Shown here: positions 17,097 to 25,113 of the stretch, piece after piece
How positions within the stretch are numbered: position 1 is the stretch's first letter
Layout: each line of letters starts with the position of its first letter
Assembly: GCA_035604335.1 (NCBI GenBank)
Contig: DATNIT010000249.1
Coordinates: 1-64,000, forward strand
Direction: 5' to 3'
Origin: DASZHJ01 sp035604335
GTDB taxonomy: Bacteria > Pseudomonadota > Alphaproteobacteria > ATCC43930 > CGMCC-115725
DNA length: 64,000 nucleotides
Translations under genes and position numbers: made by a program
The notes under the pieces: generated by a model
Databases searched by the model: none
The model's input: only the letters and a program-made list of their open reading frames with translations
Told to the model about the DNA's origin: nothing

Positions 17097-17570
17097 TCAT
17101 CGGTGGTCCTTGTAGACGAGCGCGCACAGCAGCATCGTCACCTCGGCGCCATTCTCCGACAGCGGAAGCCAGAGAGCCTCGTATCGGTGGCGCCGGCCAT
17201 CGAGGACGCGCTCGCCATGAACGAGGGCGGGCTCGCCGCTCTCGGCCAGGCGCGTGCAGCGCTCGAGCACGTAATTCCGGTAGTCCACGATCGGCAGCTC
17301 ATCGAGGAACTTGCCCGTCAAGTCGTACTGCGCGCGCCGCGCCATCTCGGTGCCGTGAACGCGCATGCGAAAGCGCAGGGGGTTCCTGAGCACGTCGACC
17401 AGCAGGATGCTGCCCAAGAGGTAGGCGAAATCGAGCGGATCGATGTCGGCTCGCGTGGGAAAGCGCCGTGCGCCCTTGCGGTGCAGCCAATAGTCGTAGA
17501 GCCGCCGCAGGCGCGGCTCGGTAAATCCCGCCAATCCGCCCGGCGCCGGCGAGAGATCCAAGGATTCCAT
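17097..17570 (-). CDS. PAS-domain protein, PAS_5 type
   Basis: A 157-residue single-domain protein resembling the PAS_5 family common in Alphaproteobacteria. Typical features are the opening LRRLYDYWLHRKGARRFPTRADIDPLD, the strand LGSILLVDVLRNPLRFRMRVHGTE, DLTGKFLDELP and the C-terminal RYEALWLPLSENGAEVTMLL. Such proteins lack an output domain; whether they bind a cofactor or act as protein-protein sensors is not known. The downstream DUF3830-like frame begins at once after this stop codon (TGA then TTG), so the two are probably translated from one message. The region upstream of 17570 is AT-rich for this genome and likely holds the promoter. Confidence 0.8.
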   Translation of the reverse strand: MESLDLSPAPGGLAGFTEPRLRRLYDYWLHRKGARRFPTRADIDPLDFAYLLGSILLVDVLRNPLRFRMRVHGTEMARRAQYDLTGKFLDELPIVDYRNYVLERCTRLAESGEPALVHGERVLDGRRHRYEALWLPLSENGAEVTMLLCALVYKDHR

Positions 17571-17638
17571 GATGCTATCAGCCTAGGGGCCACCTATTAA
17601 GATTTCATTCAAACTCATTTTCAACCTTTGATTGCGGT

Positions 17639-17652
17639 CGCAAGCGCTTGCG
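17639..17652. promoter_or_regulatory. 14-bp perfect palindrome in divergent intergenic region
   Basis: The sequence CGCAAGCGCTTGCG is its own reverse complement. It sits in the gap between the divergently transcribed PAS-type gene (start 17570) and the frameshifted small gene (start 17708), beside an AT-rich stretch at 17590-17630. It could be an operator for a dimeric regulator of either gene. No regulator gene is adjacent and I know no motif that matches it, so the call is tentative. Confidence 0.3.
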
Positions 17653-17707
17653 CCTGGCCCTCTTTTCGGCCTGGACTCCGTTGATCTCGCCAACCCGGAG
17701 CGGGCCC

Positions 17708-17864
17708 ATGATCCGAAAGCTCAAGTCCGGCCAGTACCGGCTCTATTCGCGAAAGATCAACCCCAAGACGGGCAAGCGGTCGCAACCTCGGTACCTTCCC
17801 GACGAGCCAGGCCGCGGAGAGGCACGAGCGCGCGGTGCAATATTTCAAGCGCCTCGGACATTGA
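17708..17864 (+). pseudogene. small conserved basic protein, disrupted by a single-base frameshift
   Basis: ATG 17708 opens a frame reading MIRKLKSGQYRLYSRK and then INPKTGKR. After that the frame turns into low-complexity sequence and runs to a stop at 17914. If one base (the T at about 17780) is skipped, translation continues as RNLGTFPTSQAAERHERAV and then QYFKRLGH, stopping at 17862-17864. I recall joined proteins of this kind, about 51 residues long and ending with a KHERAVQYFKRH-like tail, as short conserved hypotheticals in Alphaproteobacteria. The total of 157 bases equals 52 codons plus one, as expected for one inserted base. It is either a recent frameshift or a sequencing or assembly error. 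Function is unknown. Confidence 0.7.
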
Positions 17865-17925
17865 GGCGCCGACGCGCCAAGGCCGCGCTGCGCAAGGTAT
17901 TCGGCCAAGCGTAACACGCTCGATG

Positions 17926-19350
17926 TCAGAGCCGGTGGGTTCTGGCGTGGTGGTCCGCGAGCACCTGGGCGATCACCGCCGTCACGCGTTGGCCCGTGGG
18001 AATGTGCAGGAACTCGTTCGGTCCGTGGGCATTGGAGCGCGGACCCAGCACGCCCGTCACCACGAACTGGGCCTTGGGGAATTTCTCGCCCAGCATGGCC
18101 ATGAAGGGAATCGTCCCGCCTTCGCCCATGAAGGCGGGCGGCGCGCCGAACGCCGCCTCGGAGGCACGGGTCAGAGACTGCTCCAGCCACGGCGAGAGCG
18201 GGGGCGCGTTCCAGCCCGTCGCCATGCTCTGACGCTCGAACGTCACCTCCGCGCCATAGGGCGGGTTTGCCTCGAAGAGCTCGCGAACGATCGCGTCCGC
18301 CTTGCTCGCCTCGAGCGTCGGCGGCAGGCGGAGGCTCAGCTTCGCCGTGGTGTAGGGCAGCAGCACGTTGCCGGCATTGCCCGGCGCGGGCAGTCCCTCG
18401 ATGCCCGTAACGGCCAGCTGCGGGCGCCAGGTGCGGTTCAGCACCAGCTCCACCAGATCGTCCGTCACGGGTTTGGTGGTCTTCGCGAACGGAAATTTGG
18501 CATAGACCTGCTGGCCCAGTGCCGCCGCGGCGCGGCGCGCCTGCGCGATGCGCTCGGCGGGAACCTGGACGTGCAGCCCCTCGGCGTGGACCTCGCCGGT
18601 CGACTCGTACTCCAGCCGCGAGAGCAGCTGGCGGAAGATGCGGAAGCTCGAGGGCACGACGCCGGAGGCGTCGCCGGAATGCACGCCCTCGTCGAGCACG
18701 CGCACCGTGAGATTGGCCGCGTACATGCCGCGCAGCGAGGTCGTGAGCCACAGCTGGTCGTAGTTGCCGCAACCGGAATCGAGGCAGACCACCAGCGAGG
18801 GGCTGCCGATCCGGTCGGCAAGATGATCGACATAGTGGGGTAGATCGTAGCTGCCGGATTCCTCGCAGGCTTCGATCACCACGACGCAGCGCGCATGCGG
18901 GATCTCCTGCTGGTGCAAGGCCGCGATCGCGGTGAGCGCGCCGAACATGGCGTAGCCGTCGTCGGCGCCGCCGCGCCCGAAGAGCTTGTCGCCCTTGATG
19001 ACGGGGGTCCAAGGGCCGGTGCCCTCGTCCCAGCCCGCCATCTCCGGCTGCTTGTCGAGGTGGCCATAGAGCAAGACGGTATCGCTGCCGGTGCCGGGCA
19101 CCTCGATCAGGATCAGCGGCGTACGCTTGGGGAGCCGCACCACCTCGAGGGTGGCGCCCTTGAGGCCCGCGATCTTCTTCCGCGCCCAGCCCTCGAAGAG
19201 CGCGACGGCCTTATCCATATGGCCATGCGCCTCCCAATCCGGATCGAACGACGGCGACTTGTTGGGAATCCGGATGTACTCGACGAGGGTGGGGACGATC
19301 TCGTCGCGCCAGCAGCCATCGACGAATTGCTTCAGCTGAGCCTGATCCAT
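17926..19350 (-). CDS. M20-family metallopeptidase (dipeptidase / carboxypeptidase)
   Basis: A 474-residue zinc peptidase of family M20 (ArgE/DapE/CPG2/CNDP type). The first metal histidine and aspartate are in LLYGHLDKQPE, the bridging aspartate in RGGADDGYAMF, the catalytic glutamate pair in VVIEACEESGS and a later metal ligand in VVCLDSGCG. The lid domain follows (GVHSGDASGVVPSSFR), and the last ligand histidine lies near NEFLHIP. Likely activity is cleavage of dipeptides or N-acyl/carbamoyl amino acids in the cytoplasm. ATG 19350 has AGGAAACCAG just upstream; the longer open frame to 19839 runs antisense over the hydrolase gene and is not coding. It faces the tandem hydrolase gene divergently. 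Confidence 0.9.
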   Translation of the reverse strand: MDQAQLKQFVDGCWRDEIVPTLVEYIRIPNKSPSFDPDWEAHGHMDKAVALFEGWARKKIAGLKGATLEVVRLPKRTPLILIEVPGTGSDTVLLYGHLDKQPEMAGWDEGTGPWTPVIKGDKLFGRGGADDGYAMFGALTAIAALHQQEIPHARCVVVIEACEESGSYDLPHYVDHLADRIGSPSLVVCLDSGCGNYDQLWLTTSLRGMYAANLTVRVLDEGVHSGDASGVVPSSFRIFRQLLSRLEYESTGEVHAEGLHVQVPAERIAQARRAAAALGQQVYAKFPFAKTTKPVTDDLVELVLNRTWRPQLAVTGIEGLPAPGNAGNVLLPYTTAKLSLRLPPTLEASKADAIVRELFEANPPYGAEVTFERQSMATGWNAPPLSPWLEQSLTRASEAAFGAPPAFMGEGGTIPFMAMLGEKFPKAQFVVTGVLGPRSNAHGPNEFLHIPTGQRVTAVIAQVLADHHARTHRL

Positions 19351-19452
19351 CTGGTTTCCTTGTCGTGACCTCGTTGATCCCGGCAGTGTGGCGTGGAGAC
19401 GCGCGCCGGTCCAGACGGTGATAGGATGCGCGAAAGACGAAACGACGGAGCC

Positions 19453-21675
19453 ATGCCCGTGCGTTTCAGACTGGGGTGGATCGGAGCCGTAGCGGGCGCC
19501 ATCGTGTTGGCGGCGTTGACCGCGCTCGGGCTCTGGGCGCTCGCCTTCGCGGACCGGCACACACGCGTTCTCCTGCCCGACGATCTCGCGCTGACGCCGC
19601 CCGGCGCCGATCTTGCGGCGAAGGTCGCGGGTCTCGCGGGTCTCTGGGGCGGAGATCGTTGGGATGGCGGCGCGCTGCCGCAGGCGCTCGCGGTCGAGCG
19701 GATCGCCCCCGATGGCACGGCCAGCGTCGTCTATGCCTGGGGCGCCAACCTCGATGCCCACCGCACCCAAGGCTGGCGGCGGCTCTCGGCAAGGATCAGC
19801 GACGACGGTCACCTGATCTTCGGCTTGCCCGACGACCATATCGCGGATTTCTCGCTGGCGGCCGACGGGCGATTGATCGGCCGTGACACAGACCAGACGG
19901 ATTGGCGCAGCTATATTCTGCTGAGGCGCGCCGCGGGGCGCAATCGCGCTGCCGCCATCGCCGATGCCACCGAGCGGTCGGATCCGCTCTGGCGCGAGGT
20001 CGAGATCCCCGAGCGCTCCCAGGTCGGCGCCGCGGCGGGCCAGAGGATCACCCTTCGAGCGGCTGTCTACCGTGGAGCGTCACCCGGCCGCCAGCCTCTC
20101 GTCATCATCAATCACGGCTCGACCGCGGGCATCGATCCCGAACGGACCCTGCGGTTCGAGGAGCAGGCCCGGTATTTCCTTTCCCTCGGCTACGCCGTCG
20201 CGGTGCCCATGCGCAAAGGCCGCGGTCGCTCTGGGGGCCCGATGCTGGAGTCCGACGACTTTCAGACGCCGCCGCCCCGCGTCCAGATCGACTCGGGCGT
20301 CGAGGACATCGACGCGGTCGTCGATTATTTCATCGCCCAGCCCTCCGTCGATCCGAGCCGGATCGTTCTGGCGGGCGAGGAGCACGGCGGGTTGCTGTCC
20401 GTCGTCTATGCCGCGCGGCATCCAGGCAAGGTCAGTGCCGTCCTGAACTTCTCCGGCGGATGGTGGCCCGAGACCTATCGCGTCGGCGCGATTAATACCG
20501 GGGAATTCGCCGACGCCGGCGGCACCGCGAGGGCGCCGATGCTCTGGCTCTATGCCGAGGGCGATGCCTTTACGCCGCTCTCTCATGTCGAGGAGGAGCT
20601 TGCGGCCTTTCGGGCCTCGGGCGGGCGTGCGCGCCTCGTCGTTGCGCCCGATCCGCGCGACGTCAAGGCCTACGGCACGCGTCTCTTCCAATGGACGGCG
20701 AAATGGGAAGGCGCGGTCCGAGCCTTCCTCGCGGGCGATGATCGCCCGCCGGACGGGGCGGGACTGACGATGGTCGATTTCAAGGACCCGATCGACCCCG
20801 AGGCCGGCATGGACGGCGCGATCTTCTATCCGACCTGGTCCGCGCCGGGCGATGCCAGGAACGGCCTTTGGACCGTGGACGCTCTGCGGGACGCGCCTCC
20901 GGCCGACGGCCGTTTCCCGCTGATCCTGCTGTCGCATGGTGATGGCGGTCATCGGCTCAGTCACCACGATCTCGCAACCTATCTGGCGCGGCACGGGTAC
21001 GTCGTGGTCGCCGTCACCCATCCCGGAGATTCCGACCGCGACCCCACGGCTTGGCGCACGGATCGCGTGCTGGTCGGTCGGGAATACGACCTTCGCGCGG
21101 CGCTCGACGCGGTGCTGGCCGATCCCGTGTTCGGCGCCCATGTCGACCGAGACCGCATCGGCGTCGCCGGGTTCTCGTTGGGCGGCTATACCGCGTTGCT
21201 GCTCGCGGGTGCCGTGCCGGATCTTGCTCGGTTCTCGACATATTGCCGCGACACCGGCGCCGCTCCCGCGACCTGCACCGACCGACCGCCGGTCATCCGG
21301 CCCGGTCTCGGCTTCTTTCGCGACGAGCGCATCAAGGCCGCCTATCTGATGGCGCCGGGCCCCGGCTATTTATTCACGCGCGACGGCCTGGCGGATGTGA
21401 CGATACCGATCCATATCGACGATGCCGCCGAGGACGAGGTGCTGGCACGGCCCTATGCCGGCGAGCGCATCCGAGACCTGTTGCCGCGTCCGCCCGAGTA
21501 CGTCCTGGTTCCCGGAGTCGGTCACTACGCCTACCTCGCGCCCTGCCCCGAGACCTTACGGCAGCAGACGCCGCGGCTCTGTACGGATCCGCCGGGCATC
21601 GCTCGCGCCGCTTTCCACGCGGAGCTCGGCGCCGAAATGATGGAGTTCTTCCAGCGCGCTCTCGCGAGCCCCTGA
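19453..21675 (+). CDS. tandem alpha/beta-hydrolase with one degenerate domain, membrane-anchored
   Basis: A 740-residue protein. Residues ~8-28 form one hydrophobic segment (signal anchor), so the rest is probably periplasmic. Two alpha/beta-hydrolase domains follow. Domain 1 (about 200-420) has VIINHGSTAG, PMRKGRGRSGGP and a nucleophile-elbow region LAGEEHGGLLSV, where the GxSxG serine is glutamate 310. Domain 2 (about 455-740) has LLSHGDGGHR, an intact elbow GFSLGGYTAL with serine 575, an acidic candidate in IDDAAEDEV and histidine in PGVGHYAYL, resembling dienelactone-hydrolase or PAF-acetylhydrolase-like esterases. The first half looks like a pseudo-hydrolase that may bind substrate, with catalysis by the second. 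CGGAG precedes ATG 19453. Confidence 0.82.
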   Translation: MPVRFRLGWIGAVAGAIVLAALTALGLWALAFADRHTRVLLPDDLALTPPGADLAAKVAGLAGLWGGDRWDGGALPQALAVERIAPDGTASVVYAWGANLDAHRTQGWRRLSARISDDGHLIFGLPDDHIADFSLAADGRLIGRDTDQTDWRSYILLRRAAGRNRAAAIADATERSDPLWREVEIPERSQVGAAAGQRITLRAAVYRGASPGRQPLVIINHGSTAGIDPERTLRFEEQARYFLSLGYAVAVPMRKGRGRSGGPMLESDDFQTPPPRVQIDSGVEDIDAVVDYFIAQPSVDPSRIVLAGEEHGGLLSVVYAARHPGKVSAVLNFSGGWWPETYRVGAINTGEFADAGGTARAPMLWLYAEGDAFTPLSHVEEELAAFRASGGRARLVVAPDPRDVKAYGTRLFQWTAKWEGAVRAFLAGDDRPPDGAGLTMVDFKDPIDPEAGMDGAIFYPTWSAPGDARNGLWTVDALRDAPPADGRFPLILLSHGDGGHRLSHHDLATYLARHGYVVVAVTHPGDSDRDPTAWRTDRVLVGREYDLRAALDAVLADPVFGAHVDRDRIGVAGFSLGGYTALLLAGAVPDLARFSTYCRDTGAAPATCTDRPPVIRPGLGFFRDERIKAAYLMAPGPGYLFTRDGLADVTIPIHIDDAAEDEVLARPYAGERIRDLLPRPPEYVLVPGVGHYAYLAPCPETLRQQTPRLCTDPPGIARAAFHAELGAEMMEFFQRALASP

Positions 21676-21792
21676 GGGCGCCGAAGCCCGCATAAGTATT
21701 TTTACTGATACGTAGTTCACCGGGATTTTCGAGCGCCCGCGGCCGTGGTTCGATGCGGCCAACGTTCAACGGCAGGCTAGGGGAGCGGACCC

Positions 21793-22257
21793 ATGATCGA
21801 TCATCTGAACGACAATATCGGCGAAAGCGGTGCCACGGAGGCGCCCGGCGCCACATGCCGTACGGTGCTCGTGATCGACGACGAGCCCATCGTCCGCCAG
21901 AGCCTCGAGATCCTGCTCGAGACTTATGGCTACCAGGTCGCGCTCGCCCGCAACGGCGCGCAGGGATTGGCGGCTTTTCGCCGGATCGAGCCGGACCTGG
22001 TGCTGACGGACATCGTCATGCCCGTCCAGGACGGCATCGAGACCATCCTCACCATGCGGCGGGAGCGGCCCGACGCGAGGATCATCGCGATGTCCGGCGC
22101 CGGTCCGGTCGGAAACTCGGACTACGTCGACATGGCCAGACGGCTCGGCGCCAATGCCGCTGTCCCGAAGCCCCTCGAGGGAAACAAGCTGATCGCTGCC
22201 GTGCGAGCCCTCATGGCGGCCGAGCCGCCGACATTCCCTCACGCCCGTGCGGCCTAG
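21793..22257 (+). CDS. single-domain response regulator (receiver only)
   Basis: A 154-residue protein with one CheY-like receiver domain and no output domain. The acidic pair is in TVLVIDDEPIVRQ, the phospho-acceptor aspartate in DLVLTDIVMPVQDG, the switch serine in IIAMSGAG and the conserved lysine in AAVPKPLEGNKL. Such proteins act as phosphate shuttles or by protein contact. About 25 residues precede the domain. The start is behind GGGGAGCGGACCC. No sensor kinase is adjacent. The next gene, a 94-residue protein of unknown role, follows after 37 bp on the same strand and may be its partner. Confidence 0.9.
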   Translation: MIDHLNDNIGESGATEAPGATCRTVLVIDDEPIVRQSLEILLETYGYQVALARNGAQGLAAFRRIEPDLVLTDIVMPVQDGIETILTMRRERPDARIIAMSGAGPVGNSDYVDMARRLGANAAVPKPLEGNKLIAAVRALMAAEPPTFPHARAA

Positions 22258-22294
22258 CCGCGAGACCCCCGCGCAAACGCCAAGAGGAAATGAC

Positions 22295-22579
22295 ATGTTG
22301 ACCGAGATCGATACGGCCAGGGCGCCCATCGCCGAAGTCGGCTCCGCCTCGGAGACGATCGAGGTGCGCCGCGTCTCCGACCAGGAGACATCGATCATCG
22401 CAGCGGCGACGGCGTGGGCCCGCGCGCTCGAGGCGAAGCGGCGCCAGAATACGACGGCCGGCTTGGCCGAGACCGCCGAGCTTGCCCTTTATAATGCGTT
22501 GGCCGATGCGGATGCATTCGAGAGCGCCGAGCTCGCTCTCTATCAGGCCGTGCTCGCGTCGGGCGTGGTGCCGAGGTAG
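22295..22579 (+). CDS. hypothetical protein, 94 aa, acidic with internal repeat
   Basis: I do not recognise this protein. It starts at ATG 22295 behind AAGAGGAAATGAC, a good ribosome-binding site, and follows the receiver gene by 37 bp. The chain is predicted mostly helical and alanine-rich; its C-terminal half contains a short duplicated block (AELALYNAL and, about 17 residues later, AELALYQAV). No signal peptide, cysteine or membrane segment is seen. Association with the receiver protein is suggested only by gene order. Codon use is like that of its neighbours, and the Shine-Dalgarno supports a real gene. Confidence 0.65.
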   Translation: MLTEIDTARAPIAEVGSASETIEVRRVSDQETSIIAAATAWARALEAKRRQNTTAGLAETAELALYNALADADAFESAELALYQAVLASGVVPR

Positions 22580-22647
22580 GGCCGCGCCGCGTCGGCTCGG
22601 GCGTCCGCGCTCGATCGCTCAACCCGTGTCGTCGCCGAAGCGATCGA

Positions 22648-23082
22648 CTACAAGCGGCCGATGCCGAAATCCTCGCAGGAATGTCCGACCGTGGCGAGGC
22701 CCTCTTCGAGGTAGTCGCCCAAGGCCGGCATACCCACGAGATAAGCCGCGGAATGGCGCTTGTGCCGCTCCCGGGCCAGCGCCTTGGCTTCGAGCCAACC
22801 CTCTTTCCCGAAGTCGCCCCGCCCGACCCAGGCGAGCGCGATGAGGTCGACGACCTCGTCGTCATTGAGGTCATCGATGGCGGAGCGCAATTCGGCGAGC
22901 GTCGGATCGTCCGCGTAGTCCTCCAGGATCTCTCGCTCGCCGCTGTCCGAGGGATTCGATCCCGGATCGGACTCCGAGGGCTCGACCTTCGCGTCGAACT
23001 CGCGTGCCTTGAGGACGATGTAGCAGACCTTGTCGGCGCTGATGTTCAATTCCGGCGCCGGCGTATCCTCGTCCTTCGCCAT
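22648..23082 (-). CDS. DUF3775 domain protein
   Basis: A 144-residue acidic cytoplasmic protein matching the DUF3775 family seen in Alphaproteobacteria. The conserved core runs from LNISADKVCYIVLKAREFDAKV through the acidic segment to DDLNDDEVVDLIALAWVGRGD and ALARERHKRHSAAYLVGMPALGDYLEEGL. There are no catalytic signatures and no function is known. ATG 23082 is preferred because AGAAAGGAAACCCAG precedes it; an ATG nine codons upstream (23109) is possible. It lies alone, convergent with the 94-residue gene and upstream of the tRNA. Confidence 0.78.
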   Translation of the reverse strand: MAKDEDTPAPELNISADKVCYIVLKAREFDAKVEPSESDPGSNPSDSGEREILEDYADDPTLAELRSAIDDLNDDEVVDLIALAWVGRGDFGKEGWLEAKALARERHKRHSAAYLVGMPALGDYLEEGLATVGHSCEDFGIGRL

Positions 23083-23303
23083 CTGGGTTTCCTTTCTGTT
23101 CGCGGCCATGGTGAGCCTAGTCGACGCGTCGGGAGGGGAAATGCGCGGTTACAGCGCATTCAGAGGCCAAAAGACGCGGCCGCGCGTTGATTCAGGTCAA
23201 GATTGCCGAATACCCCTATCGGGCGGTCGGGGAGAGGCCTCCCTCGGCAAGCACTCGGGCTCACCGAGCGAGCGATCAAAAGAAGCACGCTGAGCGGATT
23301 AAC

Positions 23304-23380
<77 letters not shown>

Positions 23381-23518
23381 TGCGCCGAGGCCACCATAAT
23401 CGCGGGCACCCTGCGCGTGCAAGGGCGAGCGCGCCTGCGTCCGTCCGGACTCCCTTTCGAAAGTCCTCCTCGTTATGCTCGGACGAGATCGCCTTCGGTA
23501 AACGATAAGAGGACACCC

Positions 23519-23980
23519 ATGAGCATCGAGCAGCGCCTCAAGGACTTGAAGATCGCGCTTCCCAAGGTCGGCAATCCCATGGGGAGCTACGTCCACGCCA
23601 AGCGCGTGGGTAACCTGCTCTACCTCTCGGGCAAGGGGCCGCATTCGCCCGACGGCGCCATGCCCAAGGGAAAGCTCGGCGCCGGCATGGCGATCGAGGA
23701 CGGCTATCGGCACGCCCGCCAGGTGGGCCTGGTGCTGATCGCGGCCATGAAGGACGCGCTCGGTGGCGATCTCGACCGCGTGGAGGACATCGTCAAGGTG
23801 CTCGGCATGGTCAACGCCGCGCCCGATTTCGCGGATCATCCGAAGGTCATCAACGGCTGCTCCGACTTGTTCGTCGAGGTATTCGGCGAGCGCGGCCGCC
23901 ACGCGCGCTCGGCGGTCGGCATGAGCTCGTTGCCGGGCGGCATCCCCGTCGAGATCGAGGTCATCGTCGCCGTGCGATAG
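23519..23980 (+). CDS. RidA/YjgF-family protein
   Basis: A 153-residue protein of the RidA (YjgF/YER057c/UK114) superfamily, trimeric enzymes of which the archetype hydrolyses reactive enamine/imine intermediates of PLP enzymes. The length and the long N-terminal part (RLKDLKIALPKVGNPMGSYVH) place it in a subgroup with an extended N-terminus rather than archetypal RidA. The conserved core is LLYLSGKGPH, GYRHARQVGL and the C-terminal GMSSLPGGIPVEIEVIV. The catalytic arginine of true RidA (in RxxVxVxxLP) is not obvious; the equivalent region reads RSAVGMSSLP. AAGAGGACACCC precedes ATG 23519. The role may be binding rather than deamination. Confidence 0.85.
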   Translation: MSIEQRLKDLKIALPKVGNPMGSYVHAKRVGNLLYLSGKGPHSPDGAMPKGKLGAGMAIEDGYRHARQVGLVLIAAMKDALGGDLDRVEDIVKVLGMVNAAPDFADHPKVINGCSDLFVEVFGERGRHARSAVGMSSLPGGIPVEIEVIVAVR

Positions 23981-23994
23981 AGCGGCAGCCGCCG

Positions 23995-25104
23995 TTACGC
24001 CCGCCGCCGCAGCCGCTGTAGCGCCTGCTCCCACTCCTGCGCGCGCGTCGTCCAGTTATAGGCGGCGCGCGCGTGGCTGACCTGCCGCCGGATGCCGTCC
24101 TCGAACTGCTCGGGCTTCTCGCGTGCCGCGTGGACCAGGGACGTCAGGATACCCGTGAATCCCCGGGCCATGCCCACGACTTCCGTCGACGCATCCATCA
24201 GGAAGCCGAAGCCCGCGGTGGTCTCCGGGAGCGCGCCCAGCTTTGTGCTCGCGATGAGGCATCCCGCCGCCATTGCCTCCATGGCGGCGATGCACGAGGT
24301 TTCCGCAAAGACATTGGGATAGGCGAGGACGTCCGCGTCCGCGAGAGCTGTGGCGAGCGCGGTCTGCGGCAGCGAGCCCACGTACTCGCAGCCGGGCAAG
24401 GCGCGGGCGAGATCGTAGAGGACGCGATAATCGTCGGAGGCATCCGGTACCTGGTAGACGCCCATGCTCGAGTAGACGCGCAGGCGGCAATCCGGAATCG
24501 CCGCGCGGATCGCCGGAAACGCCGCCAGCAGGATCACGAGCCCGCGGAACGGCGTGCTCGTGTAGGCGAGAACCGGCGGTGCGCCGGTGCGGAAGAACGG
24601 CGGGTGACGGCGCTCCAGCGACTGAAACGCGGGCGCCACCGCGTTGCGCAGGACGGTGATGCGCTCCGGCCGAATGCCGAAGCTCGCGGCGTAGGAATCG
24701 GCCTGCCACTGGCTGACCAGGAAGAAACCATCCCAAGCCAGCCGCTCTTCCGGACTCACAAGCGGATTCACCGCTGCCTGGTCCGCGGCATGCTGCGACC
24801 ACAGGACGAGGGGCGCGGCGATGCCGGCGGCGCGCAAGCGCTGACCGGTCGCGCTGTTCAGGACCACAGCCGCATCGAAGCCGTTGATGCGATCGGAGGA
24901 TAGCCCGCCCGACATGCCCGGACAGTCGACGCCGGCATGGAAGCCGGGATGGCTGGTGTTGTTGAACAGCGTCACCCCATGACCCCGCGCCGCCAGCTCG
25001 CGCGCGAGATAGACCACGGCCGATTGGCTCCCGCCCAGCGGCCGCTCGAACGGGGTCAGCGGCGTATAGTCCCAGTTGATCGCGTCGATGAAGGCGATCT
25101 TCAT
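23995..25104 (-). CDS. glycosyltransferase, GT4-like (paralogue A)
   Basis: A 369-residue GT-B-fold transferase. The N-terminal half opens MKIAFIDAINWDYTP and has the LGGSQSAVVYLARELAARGH loop of family 4 enzymes. The C-terminal half has VLAYTSTPFRGL (donor-domain start) and the nucleotide-sugar site around YPNVFAETSCIAAMEAMAAGC, which supplies the E-x7-E-like acidic pair, followed by STKLGALPETTAG. Donor and acceptor are unknown. It is 9 bp downstream of a second gene with the same beginning and motif set (25114-26226), clearly a tandem duplicate. Together with the GT41-like gene across the divergent promoter it suggests glycan or glycoprotein assembly. Confidence 0.85.
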   Translation of the reverse strand: MKIAFIDAINWDYTPLTPFERPLGGSQSAVVYLARELAARGHGVTLFNNTSHPGFHAGVDCPGMSGGLSSDRINGFDAAVVLNSATGQRLRAAGIAAPLVLWSQHAADQAAVNPLVSPEERLAWDGFFLVSQWQADSYAASFGIRPERITVLRNAVAPAFQSLERRHPPFFRTGAPPVLAYTSTPFRGLVILLAAFPAIRAAIPDCRLRVYSSMGVYQVPDASDDYRVLYDLARALPGCEYVGSLPQTALATALADADVLAYPNVFAETSCIAAMEAMAAGCLIASTKLGALPETTAGFGFLMDASTEVVGMARGFTGILTSLVHAAREKPEQFEDGIRRQVSHARAAYNWTTRAQEWEQALQRLRRRA

Positions 25105-25113
25105 GCTATGAGC

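Noticed and set aside
15651..17600. A 649-codon plus-strand frame overlapping the solute-binding protein, DUF3830-like and PAS genes
   Set aside because: It is in a different phase from the solute-binding protein and antisense to the two smaller genes. There are no family signatures and no plausible ribosome-binding site.
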